A stretch of DNA of 64,000 bases from Amphibacillus xylanus NBRC 15112 (GCF_000307165.1 NC_018704.1:1798001-1862000), one strand, 5' to 3'; counted from the stretch's first letter, positions 7,502 to 16,646 are shown. The notes: generated by a model from the sequence alone, not told the origin. Numbers and translations are program-made.

Positions 7502-9187
7502 TTATTTATCATCAAAATGGTCAGTAACTGCACCTTTTGATGCACAAGAAACTTGATGTGCGTATTTTCCTAATACACCTTTCTGATGAAGCTTAGGTGC
7601 TTGCCAACTACTAAGTCGTTGTTCGATCTCTTGATCTGTAAGCGAAACCGTCAATTCTTGTGTCTCAGAATCAATTATTACTTGATCACCATTTTTTAGG
7701 ATCGCGATTGGTCCGCCTGATTGTGCTTCAGGTGCAATATGTCCGACAACAAGTCCATGGGTACCTCCTGAAAAACGACCGTCTGTTAATAGCGCTACTT
7801 TTTCACCTAAACCTTTTCCGACGAGGATGGCGGAAATTGAGAGCATTTCAGGCATACCAGGCGCTCCCTTAGGACCTACATGCCTTATTACTAGAACATC
7901 ACCTTCGTTTATTTTATTTTCCATTACGGCTTTAGTCGCTTCTTGTTCTGTATCAAATACTCTTGCAGGGCCAGTATGGCGTTTTACTTTAACACCAGAA
8001 ACTTTAGCAATCGCACCACTTGGTGCTAAGTTACCTCTTAAAATCACTAATGGGCCATCTTTTCGATATGGATCTTCAAGCGGTCTAATGATTTTTTGCT
8101 CTTCAGCTAGATTTGGTGCGTCAGCTAAATTTTCTGCTAGAGTTTTTCCTGTTACAGTTAAGCAATCCCCATGGAGATAGCCGTTTTCTAATAAATACTT
8201 CATGACGGCTGGAACTCCACCAACTTTGTATAAATCCTCCATTACATACTTCCCACTTGGTTTTAAGTCAGCTAAATGTGGAACTTTCTTTTGGAGCCGG
8301 TCAAAATCGTCTAAACTTAGCTTCACACCGATTGAATGAGCTATCGCTAACAAATGAAGCACCGCATTTGTCGAGCCACCTAATGCCATTACCACAGTAA
8401 TCGCATTCTCAAATGCTTCTTTCGTCATAATATCTTTTGGATAAATACCCTTTTCCAACAATTTATATACCGCTTCGCCTGCACGTTCAACATCATCATA
8501 TTTATCCTTTGATTCTGCTGGATTAGATGAGCTACCTGGTAAACTCATCCCCATTGCTTCTACAGCAGAAGCCATCGTGTTTGCAGTATACATACCACCA
8601 CATGAACCTGCTCCAGGACATGCAGAACATTCTATTCCATGGAGTTCTTGATCTGTAATGTCCCCATTATTATGCTTACCAACACCTTCAAATACAGAAA
8701 CAATATCAAGCTTTTGGCCATTACGATAACCTGGTGCAATTGTTCCACCATAAACAAAAACAGCTGGCACTTCAGTTCTTGCAATTGCAATCATACAACC
8801 TGGGATGTTTTTGTCACATCCCCCTATCGCAACATAAGCGTCTAAATTCTCTGCAGCTACAACAGTCTCAATTGAATCAGCAATAACTTCTCGGCTTGGT
8901 AATGAATAGCGCATCCCCTCTGTCCCCATTGAAATACCATCTGCCACTGTAATTGTGTTAAAAATCATTGGGAATCCGCCAGCAGCTTCTACGCCTGACT
9001 TTGCTTTTTCTGCTAAACCGTGCAAATGAATGTTACAAGGGGTTACTTCACTCCAAGTACTTGCTACGCCAATCATTGGTTTCTCAAAACCCTTATCGGT
9101 TAGACCAACTGCTCTTAACATCGCTCGGTTTGGTGCACGCTGCGCGCCATCAAACACATGACTTTTGATACGCAAATCTTTTGACAT
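7502..9187 (-). CDS. ilvD: Dihydroxy-acid dehydratase
   Basis: A 561-residue protein of the IlvD/Edd family, essentially the B. subtilis length. It removes water from dihydroxy-acids to give the keto-acid precursors of valine, isoleucine and leucine, using an iron-sulfur cluster. Cysteine motifs [10 protein letters not shown] (around residue 123) and [13 protein letters not shown] (around 193) are intact, as is the C-terminal GRFSGGTHG. It stands alone here, away from any ilvB-leu cluster. No T-box is visible between it and the divergent gene. GGAGGG precedes ATG 9187. Sugar-acid dehydratases of the same family are the main alternative, but the sequence reads as classical IlvD. Confidence 0.93.
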   Translation of the reverse strand: MSKDLRIKSHVFDGAQRAPNRAMLRAVGLTDKGFEKPMIGVASTWSEVTPCNIHLHGLAEKAKSGVEAAGGFPMIFNTITVADGISMGTEGMRYSLPSREVIADSIETVVAAENLDAYVAIGGCDKNIPGCMIAIARTEVPAVFVYGGTIAPGYRNGQKLDIVSVFEGVGKHNNGDITDQELHGIECSACPGAGSCGGMYTANTMASAVEAMGMSLPGSSSNPAESKDKYDDVERAGEAVYKLLEKGIYPKDIMTKEAFENAITVVMALGGSTNAVLHLLAIAHSIGVKLSLDDFDRLQKKVPHLADLKPSGKYVMEDLYKVGGVPAVMKYLLENGYLHGDCLTVTGKTLAENLADAPNLAEEQKIIRPLEDPYRKDGPLVILRGNLAPSGAIAKVSGVKVKRHTGPARVFDTEQEATKAVMENKINEGDVLVIRHVGPKGAPGMPEMLSISAILVGKGLGEKVALLTDGRFSGGTHGLVVGHIAPEAQSGGPIAILKNGDQVIIDSETQELTVSLTDQEIEQRLSSWQAPKLHQKGVLGKYAHQVSCASKGAVTDHFDDK

Positions 9188-9385
9188 TTTTCAACCCTCC
9201 ATCCTCTTTTCCTCTACTTTAACACAATTTACCCTAGGGAAAATAAGATTTAATTAAATTTTTTATCTATTCTGATAAATCTTTGTCTAATATGAAAATC
9301 TTTTCCTTCCTCGTCACAAAAAGTCATGGTATAATAAGACTAGTCATTTATGAAAGCGGAACCAATTGTAGAAAGGTGATAAATA

Positions 9386-12340
9386 ATGAACAAACAATTT
9401 GTGATTGGTCTTTTAACACCTGCTTTAGATGGTTACTACTTCGGAAATATTATAAAAAGTTTGTCTCATTATGCAGATAAAGAAGGAATAAAAGTCGTCG
9501 TTGTCGCTTCAACACCTACTTATGTTGAGGGCTACGCACTTGATTACGTTGATCTCTGGGTTGTCGTAATGGATATGACTGATCCTCAATATATTAAAGA
9601 AATTAAAGATCAAGGTAAGCCAATTATAGGTATTAATTCACTTCAAGAAACCGATTATGAAATTTTAATCGATAACGAAGATCTAATCATTAAAGCGATT
9701 ACTCACTTGAAGAATCATGGTCGTAATCGAATTAGTTATGTTGGTACTAAAAATTATCGTGATGGTATTGAGCGTCTTGAGGCGTTTGAAACACATAGTG
9801 ATTCAAACCACACATATCAATTCTTTGATACTTATAGAAATAATATTCCTATGATTACAAATGAAATTGCCCAATCAAAAGAAAAGATTGATGGACTTAT
9901 TTGTGGTACAGATTTAATCGCTGCTGAAATTATTAATGAGCTAAAACATTACAATATTAATGTTCCGGAAGATATTGCGGTTATTAGTTTTGATGATATT
10001 CCTGTTGCACAGTCTAACTTACATAGTTTATCAACGATACATATTAATTTTTATGATATAGGACGATATATTGTTGAGGCATTCTTATATTATATTGAGA
10101 ACCACAAATTTGACGGGAAAAGTGCTTACTTAGATGCCTATCCCGTATTTCGTAGTAGCTGTGGCTGTGAGTGGGAAGATGGTCATATCGGCTTAACTAA
10201 TCCAATTGAAACAATCGATTATTTATCGAATATGATTTCAAGAAATTTTGTTTTGGGACAACAAATGCAATTTTTAAATACAGAAGAATTATTACAGCTT
10301 AACTGGCTAAATCAGACGCCAATTAGAAAAGGTTTAATTGGGTTGAAAGATGACCAAACAATTAAAACACATACATTTGAAACATTTGAAGAGATAACCG
10401 AAAAACCGACAGAGCAATATTTTTACGGGAAAGTTGACGTAAACCATTTCCCACCGAAAGAATTACTATTTAACTCTACATTTATGAAAAATGACAATAC
10501 AATTATCGTCATTCCGATTATTCAAGATGAACACTATTTTGGTGTGTTCGGCTTTGTAGGATTAGAAGATATTCCTACGCAGCTCATGCCTTTACACACA
10601 ACGTATCAACTAGCAAACTACTTTGGGGCTAACTATTTACGCGCACAAATTATCGAACGCATGAATACATATGCCCAGCAACTCGAAATGGTCACTGATA
10701 TTATCTACGATGGTATATGGGAATATACAGATACGACAAAACAGGTGACCTGTCGCGGTGGTATCGTTCAACAGTTTGGTAGGAGTACAAACTATACTCA
10801 AGTAGATTTTATCGATGTTCTTAATTTAATCTATCCAAATGATCGAGACTTTTTCTTAGCTAAACTTGAATTAGATCGAAAAGTAACCAAACAAGTAGAC
10901 TTTGAAGTGCGCCTAGTCACTTCGAATAAACAGTTATTATGGATTCATATCATAGGACAATTAATTTATAGCCAAGGAAAAATGGTATCAGCGGTTGGCT
11001 CAATTAAAGACATTACCAATCGTAAACGCGTGGAAGCTAAAATTCATGAACTTGCTTTCTATGATTCATTGACAGGATTAGCGAATCGAATATCTTTCGA
11101 GAATCATTTAGAAAAAGTATTAGAGACAGCAAAAGAAAACAATCAAAATCTTGCACTAATTCTATGTGATCTTGATCGCTTTAAAATTATAAATGATAGC
11201 TATGGTTATAAAGTCGGCGACCACATCTTAAAAACTATCGCTGAGCGGGTAAAACCGATCTTGTCACATGACCAGTTCTTTGCTCGTTTTGGTGGGGACG
11301 AATTTGTTGTCATCATGCCGAATATTAAGGATAATGATGAAGCCTATCAGCTAGCCAGCAATATCGTCCATCTGATTAACCAACCTATATACGATGAACA
11401 TCGACATTATCAAATATCAACAAGTGTAGGGATTAGTGTCTTCCCGCATAATTGTAAATCAGATGAATTGCTTGTATCTGCTGATATCGCGATGTACAGC
11501 GCTAAATCTGAAGGGCGTAATCGAATTCATATCTTTAATGATCAAATTAAACATCACAATGTTAATCAAATTAAATTAGAGGAACAATTACGCCATGCGA
11601 TTGAATATGATGAACTGTCACTTCATTTTCAACCGATTTATTTCGTAAATTCAGAGGATATTTATGCTGTTGAAGTGTTACTTCGCTGGAATTCACGTGA
11701 ATTTGGTCAAGTTAGCCCACGGGATTTTATTCCTCTAGCTGAAGAGACTGGTTTAATCGTCTCAATTGGAGAATGGGTGATCTATGAAGCGATTCGTGTC
11801 ATGAAAAAGTGGAAACGACAATTCGACCTACCGATTAAGTTATTTATTAATCTCTCATCAAGACAAATTAATCATCCTAATTTCACAAGAGAGTTGAGGC
11901 GAATCTTCGATATTACTGAGATTGATCCAAGACAAATATCATTTGAGATTACTGAAAGTATGATGATAGATAATTTCGATCAAGGTAAGAAGATCCTCGG
12001 TCAACTTATTGATATGGGAGTAAAATTATCATTAGATGATTTTGGTACGGGCTACTCGTCACTTTCATCATTACGTCATTTACCATTCCAAATTTTAAAA
12101 ATTGATAAATCATTCATTGATGATTTATCAGCGGTAGATGCGAATGTCGCAATATTAAAAGCAATTATAGAAATGGCTCACTCATTAGATCTATTAGTCG
12201 TTGCAGAAGGGATTGAAAGCCAAGAACAATACGATTTAGTCGCCAGCTTAGGCGTCGACTTTATTCAAGGCTATTATACTACTCCCCCACTACCTGAAAA
12301 TAAAATTGAAGAAGTTTTTCGACAGAGAACATTATCATAA
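9386..12340 (+). CDS. LacI-type sensor / PAS / GGDEF / EAL cyclic-di-GMP protein
   Basis: A 984-residue soluble protein with an unusual domain order. Residues 1 to about 265 are a periplasmic-binding-protein-like domain of the LacI/GalR effector type (VISFDDIPVAQSNLHSLSTI), without a helix-turn-helix. A GAF-like linker follows, then a PAS domain (about 430-550), GGDEF (RFGGDEF near 634) and EAL (VEVLLRW near 760, DDFGTGYSS near 884, QGYYTTPPL). GGDEF is intact, but the inhibitory RxxD is not evident (LSHD). The EAL signature is EVL, with the glutamate kept. The protein could therefore make and/or break cyclic di-GMP in response to a small ligand, perhaps a sugar. GAAAGGTGAT precedes ATG 9386. 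A TATAAT at 9330 and a weak cre-like site at 9355-9368 (12/14) lie upstream. Confidence 0.88.
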   Translation: MNKQFVIGLLTPALDGYYFGNIIKSLSHYADKEGIKVVVVASTPTYVEGYALDYVDLWVVVMDMTDPQYIKEIKDQGKPIIGINSLQETDYEILIDNEDLIIKAITHLKNHGRNRISYVGTKNYRDGIERLEAFETHSDSNHTYQFFDTYRNNIPMITNEIAQSKEKIDGLICGTDLIAAEIINELKHYNINVPEDIAVISFDDIPVAQSNLHSLSTIHINFYDIGRYIVEAFLYYIENHKFDGKSAYLDAYPVFRSSCGCEWEDGHIGLTNPIETIDYLSNMISRNFVLGQQMQFLNTEELLQLNWLNQTPIRKGLIGLKDDQTIKTHTFETFEEITEKPTEQYFYGKVDVNHFPPKELLFNSTFMKNDNTIIVIPIIQDEHYFGVFGFVGLEDIPTQLMPLHTTYQLANYFGANYLRAQIIERMNTYAQQLEMVTDIIYDGIWEYTDTTKQVTCRGGIVQQFGRSTNYTQVDFIDVLNLIYPNDRDFFLAKLELDRKVTKQVDFEVRLVTSNKQLLWIHIIGQLIYSQGKMVSAVGSIKDITNRKRVEAKIHELAFYDSLTGLANRISFENHLEKVLETAKENNQNLALILCDLDRFKIINDSYGYKVGDHILKTIAERVKPILSHDQFFARFGGDEFVVIMPNIKDNDEAYQLASNIVHLINQPIYDEHRHYQISTSVGISVFPHNCKSDELLVSADIAMYSAKSEGRNRIHIFNDQIKHHNVNQIKLEEQLRHAIEYDELSLHFQPIYFVNSEDIYAVEVLLRWNSREFGQVSPRDFIPLAEETGLIVSIGEWVIYEAIRVMKKWKRQFDLPIKLFINLSSRQINHPNFTRELRRIFDITEIDPRQISFEITESMMIDNFDQGKKILGQLIDMGVKLSLDDFGTGYSSLSSLRHLPFQILKIDKSFIDDLSAVDANVAILKAIIEMAHSLDLLVVAEGIESQEQYDLVASLGVDFIQGYYTTPPLPENKIEEVFRQRTLS

Positions 12341-12374
12341 ACCGATTAGTCTTTAGCGCTAGTCGGTTTTTTTT
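12341..12374 (+). terminator. Terminator of the GGDEF/EAL gene
   Basis: ACCGATTAG (12341-12349) pairs with CTAGTCGGT (12359-12367, one G-U), followed by eight T residues. Confidence 0.9.
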
Positions 12375-12377
12375 ACT

Positions 12378-12385
12378 AAAATATC
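12378..12385. repeat. Target-site duplication, left copy (ISL3-type element)
   Basis: AAAATATC here is repeated exactly at 14290-14297 and brackets the element 12386-14289. Eight bases is the usual duplication length for ISL3-family insertions. Confidence 0.85.
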
Positions 12386-12576
12386 GGTTCTATAATTTTT
12401 GGTGTTGGTGAGTTCTTTTTTCGAATTCATGGGCACCTTTAATTTAGAAGTGAAAAACAGCAGGTGAAATACACGAGACTCCTGCGGGAAGAGCACGAGC
12501 TGAAGATCCACTAAGGCAAGCGCTCTTTGCTTGCCTTAGTTAGCTAAAAGCCGTGCCCGCGGAAACATACTAAGAT

Positions 12577-12620
12577 TAGTAGTACAAGACCTAGGCCAGG
12601 TTTTGTGCTACTATTTTTTT
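12577..12620 (+). terminator. Terminator-like stem inside the IS110 left end
   Basis: A 16-bp stem (12577-12592 with 12598-12613, two G-U pairs) is followed by seven T residues. It would stop transcripts entering from outside. Its 3' arm CTACTA also pairs with TAGTAG just downstream (12608-12614 with 12621-12627), so transcripts starting inside the element would fold differently. Confidence 0.6.
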
Positions 12621-12621
12621 A

Positions 12622-12770
12622 TAGTAGAAGTGAAGTAAAGCCGAATCACGCTAAGGACCTTGAGTTCGACGATCGGAAACTGGCTAACTTCACTCCCTTA
12701 TTTGAATCAGCTTAGTATGTTGGGTCCCCAGAGACCGTGTATAAGAAAGTGGAATCGATAAGGTAAAGTG
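12622..12770 (+). ncRNA. IS110 bridge RNA, copy 1
   Basis: Two stem-internal-loop units lie upstream of the transposase. Target loop: outer stems AGTGAAGT/ACTTCACT (12629-12636, 12687-12694) and AGCC/GGCT (12639-12642, 12682-12685). Its strands contain cacgct (12647-12652) and cggaaa (12674-12679). Donor loop: stem CCTTAT/ATAAGG with inner GGTC/GACC. Its strands contain cttagtatgtt (12711-12721), the exact complement of the element's left end aacatactaag (12564-12574), and taagaaag (12742-12749), identical to the right end 14177-14184. In the target loop cggaaa equals the occupied left target and cacgct complements the right target AGCG with one mismatch beyond. Right guide on the 5' strand and left guide on the 3' strand in both loops supports the assignment. 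Exact RNA ends are unknown. Confidence 0.82.
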
Positions 12771-12805
12771 GAGACTTCTACAAAAATATTAAGGAGGAGA
12801 AGAAA

Positions 12806-14026
12806 ATGAGATGCGTTATTGCTTTCGACGTTAGTCGAAAGAGTAGTACCATGGCCGCTTACAACGAGCAAGGTAACTGTGAATTTGAAGGGAGGTTAAT
12901 TCATTCAAAAACGGGATTCTCTAATTTAAGTAAAATCATTAAAGATCTAAGTGAAAAGAATAATTATACCTTAGAATTTGTTTTTGAAGCGACTGGAGTA
13001 TATTCGGCTGCTTTAGAACGATTCTTACGAGAGAATAATCTCGTTTATTATTCTTTAAATCCTTTATTAGCACACCTTAACACCCAATCTCTAAGAAGAA
13101 ACAAAACAGATATAAGTGATGCGCATCAACTGGCTAAGAATCATTTTAAAAACGATTATTTCCAAACTTATCGCGAAGATTCTTATTACGAACAGATGCG
13201 TACAATGTCACGTCGCTATGATGAGATTATGAAAGAGAGGATTCAGTACAAAAATCGACTACATGCATCATTACAATTATCTTTCCCAGACTTTGATACG
13301 GCTTTTATTAACAAATCAAAACTTTATTATAATCTTGTACAAGTATTCCCTCACCCAAACTTGATATTAAAACGATCTAAAACAGTTATTAAAAATCGTA
13401 TTAAAAAATGCACTAAGAAAAACTATTCATTAAAAAAGTTAGAGGAAAGAGCAATTTTATTGATTGAAATCGCAAAGGATTCATTTCCAGCAGTTGATGA
13501 AACAGACTATTCTTGTGAGTTAGTAAGGGATTATGCCAAGAAAATATTAGAGATGGAGGAAGAGCAAGATGAAATCATTCAAAGAATGACAGAAATGTCA
13601 AAAGACCGTAAAGAATACAGGATCCTTCGGTCATTTCCCGGAATAAAAGATAAATTAGCCTGTAGAATCATAGCTGAACTAGGGGATTTAACACGTTTTA
13701 AAAATAATAAACAACTAAATGCATACGCCGGTATAGATATCGTAAGATATCAGTCTGGAAATATGGAGTATAAAGATCGTATAAATAAACGCGGTAATAG
13801 TAGACTGCGTGGTATTTTGTATTTTATGATTGTCTCAATGCTTTCTGCTAAAGGAAAACAAATAAATCATTTAGTTGATTATTATTATAAATTAAAAAAA
13901 CAACCCTATAATAAGCATCATAAGGTTGCAGTAGTCGCTTGTATGAATAAATTCTTGAAAGTCGCATTTCATCTTATTCAAAACGACCTATTGTATGATT
14001 ATGAGAAAGCTTCAAGCCAACAATAA
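12806..14026 (+). CDS. IS110-family transposase (DEDD recombinase), copy 1
   Basis: A 406-residue transposase with an N-terminal RuvC-like DEDD domain: D8 in AFDVS, E61 in FEATG, and D102/D105 in KTDISDAHQLA. A C-terminal Transposase_20 domain (FPGIKDKLACRIIAELGD, AYAGID, YQSG with the likely nucleophile serine near residue 316, NKRGNSRLRG) follows. It should cut and rejoin DNA as a complex with the bridge RNA encoded just upstream. GGAGGAG precedes ATG 12806. It differs from the copy at 16913-18133 by one residue in the translations (lysine here, asparagine there, in the HQLA-NHF stretch), so the copies are recent or homogenised. Confidence 0.95.
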   Translation: MRCVIAFDVSRKSSTMAAYNEQGNCEFEGRLIHSKTGFSNLSKIIKDLSEKNNYTLEFVFEATGVYSAALERFLRENNLVYYSLNPLLAHLNTQSLRRNKTDISDAHQLAKNHFKNDYFQTYREDSYYEQMRTMSRRYDEIMKERIQYKNRLHASLQLSFPDFDTAFINKSKLYYNLVQVFPHPNLILKRSKTVIKNRIKKCTKKNYSLKKLEERAILLIEIAKDSFPAVDETDYSCELVRDYAKKILEMEEEQDEIIQRMTEMSKDRKEYRILRSFPGIKDKLACRIIAELGDLTRFKNNKQLNAYAGIDIVRYQSGNMEYKDRINKRGNSRLRGILYFMIVSMLSAKGKQINHLVDYYYKLKKQPYNKHHKVAVVACMNKFLKVAFHLIQNDLLYDYEKASSQQ

Positions 14027-14103
14027 TCATACTATGATTTAATTATAACACAATAGACCTTGAAAAAAAGACAAAAAACACAAGGTCTATTCGAAGTGCA
14101 AAA

Positions 14104-14149
14104 TTTTAATTAATTCCCGGAGGGGTACCCCTCCGGGAATTAATTAAAA
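14104..14149. repeat. 46-base perfect palindrome in the IS110 right end, copy 1
   Basis: Each 23-base half runs from TTTTAATTAATTCCC to GAGGGGT, with no spacer at the centre. It lies between the transposase stop and the right end. It could form a cruciform or a very stable RNA hairpin. Confidence 0.9.
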
Positions 14150-14289
14150 AAAGGGATTTAAACACTTGACTAAACGTAAGAAAGCGAGTGTATTTCACCT
14201 GCGGTGAACAAGTTATAACTTAATTAAGATTAATATAAATTTATTCTCGACTTATTATAAAACCTACCAACACTATTTGACGTTGAACC

Positions 14290-14297
14290 AAAATATC
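14290..14297. repeat. Target-site duplication, right copy
   Basis: AAAATATC, identical to 12378-12385; marks the right edge of the ISL3-type element. Confidence 0.85.
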
Positions 14298-14371
14298 AAT
14301 TTATCAAGAGTCTTATTTCTAAAAATGGGTATATTATAGAGAAATTGTACTAACAAAGGAGTGAAGTAGAT

Positions 14372-15145
14372 TTGAAAGATCGCGTAGCCATTATAACTGG
14401 AGCAAGCTCCGGCATTGGGGAAGCAACTGCAATTCGATTTGCAAAAGCTGGTGCAAAAGTCGGGTTAATAGATATCAAAGAGGAAAATGCTAAAAAAGTA
14501 AAAATGGCGATAGAAAATCAAAATGGCCAAGCTTTTATTGCTGAAGCTGATGTCAAAGATCCTGAACAAATTCAACAAGCAATCAATTCAATTGTTGACC
14601 ATTTTGGACAATTGGATTTTGTCTTCGCCAATGCTGGGATAAATGGCAAATTAGCGCCTATTGAAGATATTACACCAACAGAATGGGATGAAACTCTTGA
14701 AACAAATTTAAAAGGAACATTTTTAACCGTTAAATATGCCATCCCTCATATGAAAAAAAACGGTGGTAGTATTGTGATTACAAGTTCTATTAATGGGAAT
14801 AGAGAATTTGCTGGCTTTGGAATGGCAGCATACAGTTCAAGTAAAGCTGGGCAAATGGCTTTTGGAAAAATGGCAGCACTTGAGCTATCTAACTATCGAA
14901 TCCGAGTTAATATTATTTGTCCTGGTTGGATAAAAACTAATATTCAAGAAAACACATTTCCCGAAAAAGAAAACCTTGAAAAAATAGAAATTCCAGTAGA
15001 ATACCCTGAAGGATCGCAGCCGTTAGATGGTGAACCTGGTACCCCTGAAGAAGTAGCTGATCTTGTGTACTTCCTCGGCTCTGACCAAGCTAGCCATATC
15101 TCAGGAACAGAAGTATATATTGACGGAGCGTCAACATTATTATAA
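14372..15145 (+). CDS. Short-chain dehydrogenase/reductase
   Basis: A 257-residue classical SDR. The nucleotide-binding TGASSGIG motif is near residues 10-17, NAG near 90, the catalytic serine in TSSIN near 142, and YSSSKAG supplies tyrosine and lysine. An aspartate in the second beta strand (GLIDIKEE) suggests NAD rather than NADP. Substrate cannot be read. The start is TTG 14372 behind AAAGGAGTGAAG. The gene lies between the two inverted IS110-bearing elements, together with the MATE pump. Confidence 0.88.
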   Translation: MKDRVAIITGASSGIGEATAIRFAKAGAKVGLIDIKEENAKKVKMAIENQNGQAFIAEADVKDPEQIQQAINSIVDHFGQLDFVFANAGINGKLAPIEDITPTEWDETLETNLKGTFLTVKYAIPHMKKNGGSIVITSSINGNREFAGFGMAAYSSSKAGQMAFGKMAALELSNYRIRVNIICPGWIKTNIQENTFPEKENLEKIEIPVEYPEGSQPLDGEPGTPEEVADLVYFLGSDQASHISGTEVYIDGASTLL

Positions 15146-15152
15146 TTTCTCT

Positions 15153-15185
15153 AAAGGCCTTGGAGCATATAAATCCAAGGCCTTT
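15153..15185. terminator. Hairpin after the SDR gene
   Basis: AAAGGCCTTGGA (15153-15164) pairs perfectly with TCCAAGGCCTTT (15174-15185). The T-tract is short, so termination may be weak. Confidence 0.55.
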
Positions 15186-15255
15186 AAATCGCTAGATTGT
15201 ATTCTCAGCTTTTTTATCATGACTATGATAAGATAGTTTAGAGGGGGAATGAAAT

Positions 15256-16632
15256 TTGGAAACAACTACAGACAGACTTGCCAGTGCACCGATAGGCAAG
15301 CTTTTATTTGCACTTGCAATCCCAAATATTTTCGCACAGCTCGTTAATATGCTCTACAATATCGTCGATCGAATATATATCGGTAGAATCCCAGATATTG
15401 GTGCTGATGCATTAACTGGTGTTGGGGTAGGCTTCCCAATTTTTATGATTATTACTGCATTTAGTTCACTAGTCGGAATGGGTGGTGCCCCACAAGCCGC
15501 GATTAAACTAGGTGAAGGAAAAAAGGATGAAGCTGAGAAAATTCTCGGTAATAGTATTGCATTATTGATTGCGTTGTCTATTCTACTGACAGCGGTCTTT
15601 TTAATTTTTGGGAGAGATTTACTATTCATGTTCGGTGCTAGTCATCAAACCATTGATTATGCCTGGGACTATATTAAAATTGTCATCATTGGATCAGTTG
15701 CCATTCAATTTGCTCTCGGTTTAAATCCATATATCGCAACACAAGGTTTCGCTAAGTATAGTATGTTAACAGTGTTAATTGGTGCTGTACTTAATATCGT
15801 GCTCGATCCAATCTTAATCTTTGGATTCGATATGGGTGTAAAAGGAGCTGCGATTGCAACGGTCTTTTCACAGGCTGTATCAGCTGTATGGGTCATGCAA
15901 TTCTTAACAGGTAAAAAATCAACACTAAAAATACACCCTAAATATATTCGATTAAAGAAATCTTATGTCATACTTATCATTAGCTTAGGTGTATCACCAT
16001 TTATTATGCAAAGTACTGAGAGCTTATTAAACATTACATTTAATACATCACTCCAAAAATATGGCGGTGATTTAAATGTTGGTGCGATGACAATCACTGC
16101 AAGTTTAATGCAAATATTAATGCTTCCATTAATGGGGCTTACTCAAGGTGCACAACCAATTATTAGTTACAATTTCGGTGCAAATAAATTTGATCGGGTT
16201 AAAAAAGCATTTAAATATCTATTTATTAGTTCGATCGCTTATTCAACAATATTTTGGATTGTAGTTCAATTCTTTCCAAATATTTTTATTGCACTATTCA
16301 CAAGCGATCCATCTTTGGTTGAGGTTACAACGAATAATATGCGTATTTATATGGGTGTCGTCTTTATGTTTGGTGCTCAAATCGCTTGTCAGCAAACATT
16401 TATCGCACTCGGTCAAGCAAGAATGTCACTATTCTTAGCTTTACTGAGAAAGGTAATTTTATTAATCCCATTAATTCTAATCTTACCATTCTTCTTTACG
16501 AATAAAGTATTTGGTGTGCTTGTTGCTGAACCAATTGCTGACTTTATCGCAGTTGCAGTAACAGTCATTATCTTTTTCAGCAACTTTAACAAAATACTCA
16601 AAGAAAAAGAAATGAAACAACAGTCCATTTAA
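15256..16632 (+). CDS. MATE-family efflux transporter (MepA-like)
   Basis: A 458-residue membrane protein with about twelve hydrophobic segments and MATE hallmarks (LVNMLYNIVDRIYIG, GMGGAPQAAIKLG, TQGAQPIISYNFGA). It should export cationic drugs or metabolites using an ion gradient. The start is TTG 15256 behind GAGGGGGA. The terminator overlaps its last codons. It is one of two MATE genes here and is only distantly similar to the one at 28375-29715. Confidence 0.9.
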   Translation: METTTDRLASAPIGKLLFALAIPNIFAQLVNMLYNIVDRIYIGRIPDIGADALTGVGVGFPIFMIITAFSSLVGMGGAPQAAIKLGEGKKDEAEKILGNSIALLIALSILLTAVFLIFGRDLLFMFGASHQTIDYAWDYIKIVIIGSVAIQFALGLNPYIATQGFAKYSMLTVLIGAVLNIVLDPILIFGFDMGVKGAAIATVFSQAVSAVWVMQFLTGKKSTLKIHPKYIRLKKSYVILIISLGVSPFIMQSTESLLNITFNTSLQKYGGDLNVGAMTITASLMQILMLPLMGLTQGAQPIISYNFGANKFDRVKKAFKYLFISSIAYSTIFWIVVQFFPNIFIALFTSDPSLVEVTTNNMRIYMGVVFMFGAQIACQQTFIALGQARMSLFLALLRKVILLIPLILILPFFFTNKVFGVLVAEPIADFIAVAVTVIIFFSNFNKILKEKEMKQQSI

Positions 16633-16646
16633 TTGGACTGTTGTTT
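16615..16646 (+). terminator. Terminator overlapping the MATE stop codon
   Basis: AAACAACAGTCCA pairs with TGGACTGTTGTTT (16615-16627 with 16634-16646). The 5' arm contains the last sense codons. An ISL3-type element starts four bases later. Confidence 0.8.

Larger units (their letters stand above)
12566..14180 (+). mobile_element. IS110-family insertion sequence, copy 1
   Basis: A 1615-base element inserted between CCCGCGGAAA and GCG of the REP repeat. Boundaries come from the second copy and from an uninterrupted repeat at 25272-25380 that reads CCCGCGGAAAGCG. The trinucleotide aaa occurs at both junctions (12563-12565 and 14181-14183), so the core dinucleotide is probably AA. There are no terminal inverted repeats, as usual for IS110. 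Order: internal terminator, bridge RNA, transposase, long palindrome. Confidence 0.88.
12386..14289. mobile_element. ISL3-type MITE carrying a REP-like repeat and an IS110 insertion
   Basis: The ends are imperfect 27-base inverted repeats, both starting GGTTC and sharing GTGTTGGT at positions 17-24, flanked by the 8-base duplication AAAATATC. Without the 1615-base IS110 the element is only 289 bases and has no transposase: a non-autonomous ISL3 derivative. Its interior is a REP-like palindromic unit with outer arms gcaggtgaaatacac and gtgtatttcacctgc. The same interior occurs in the second composite at 16650, where it follows ISL3 transposase remnants. That identifies the family. Confidence 0.8.

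Noticed and set aside
7827-8180. 117-codon ORF opposite ilvD
   Set aside because: Shadow of the well-supported ilvD frame, without ribosome site or family resemblance.
9188-9385. T-box or other riboswitch upstream of ilvD
   Set aside because: No T-box core or specifier structure is visible in the 198-base divergent gap.
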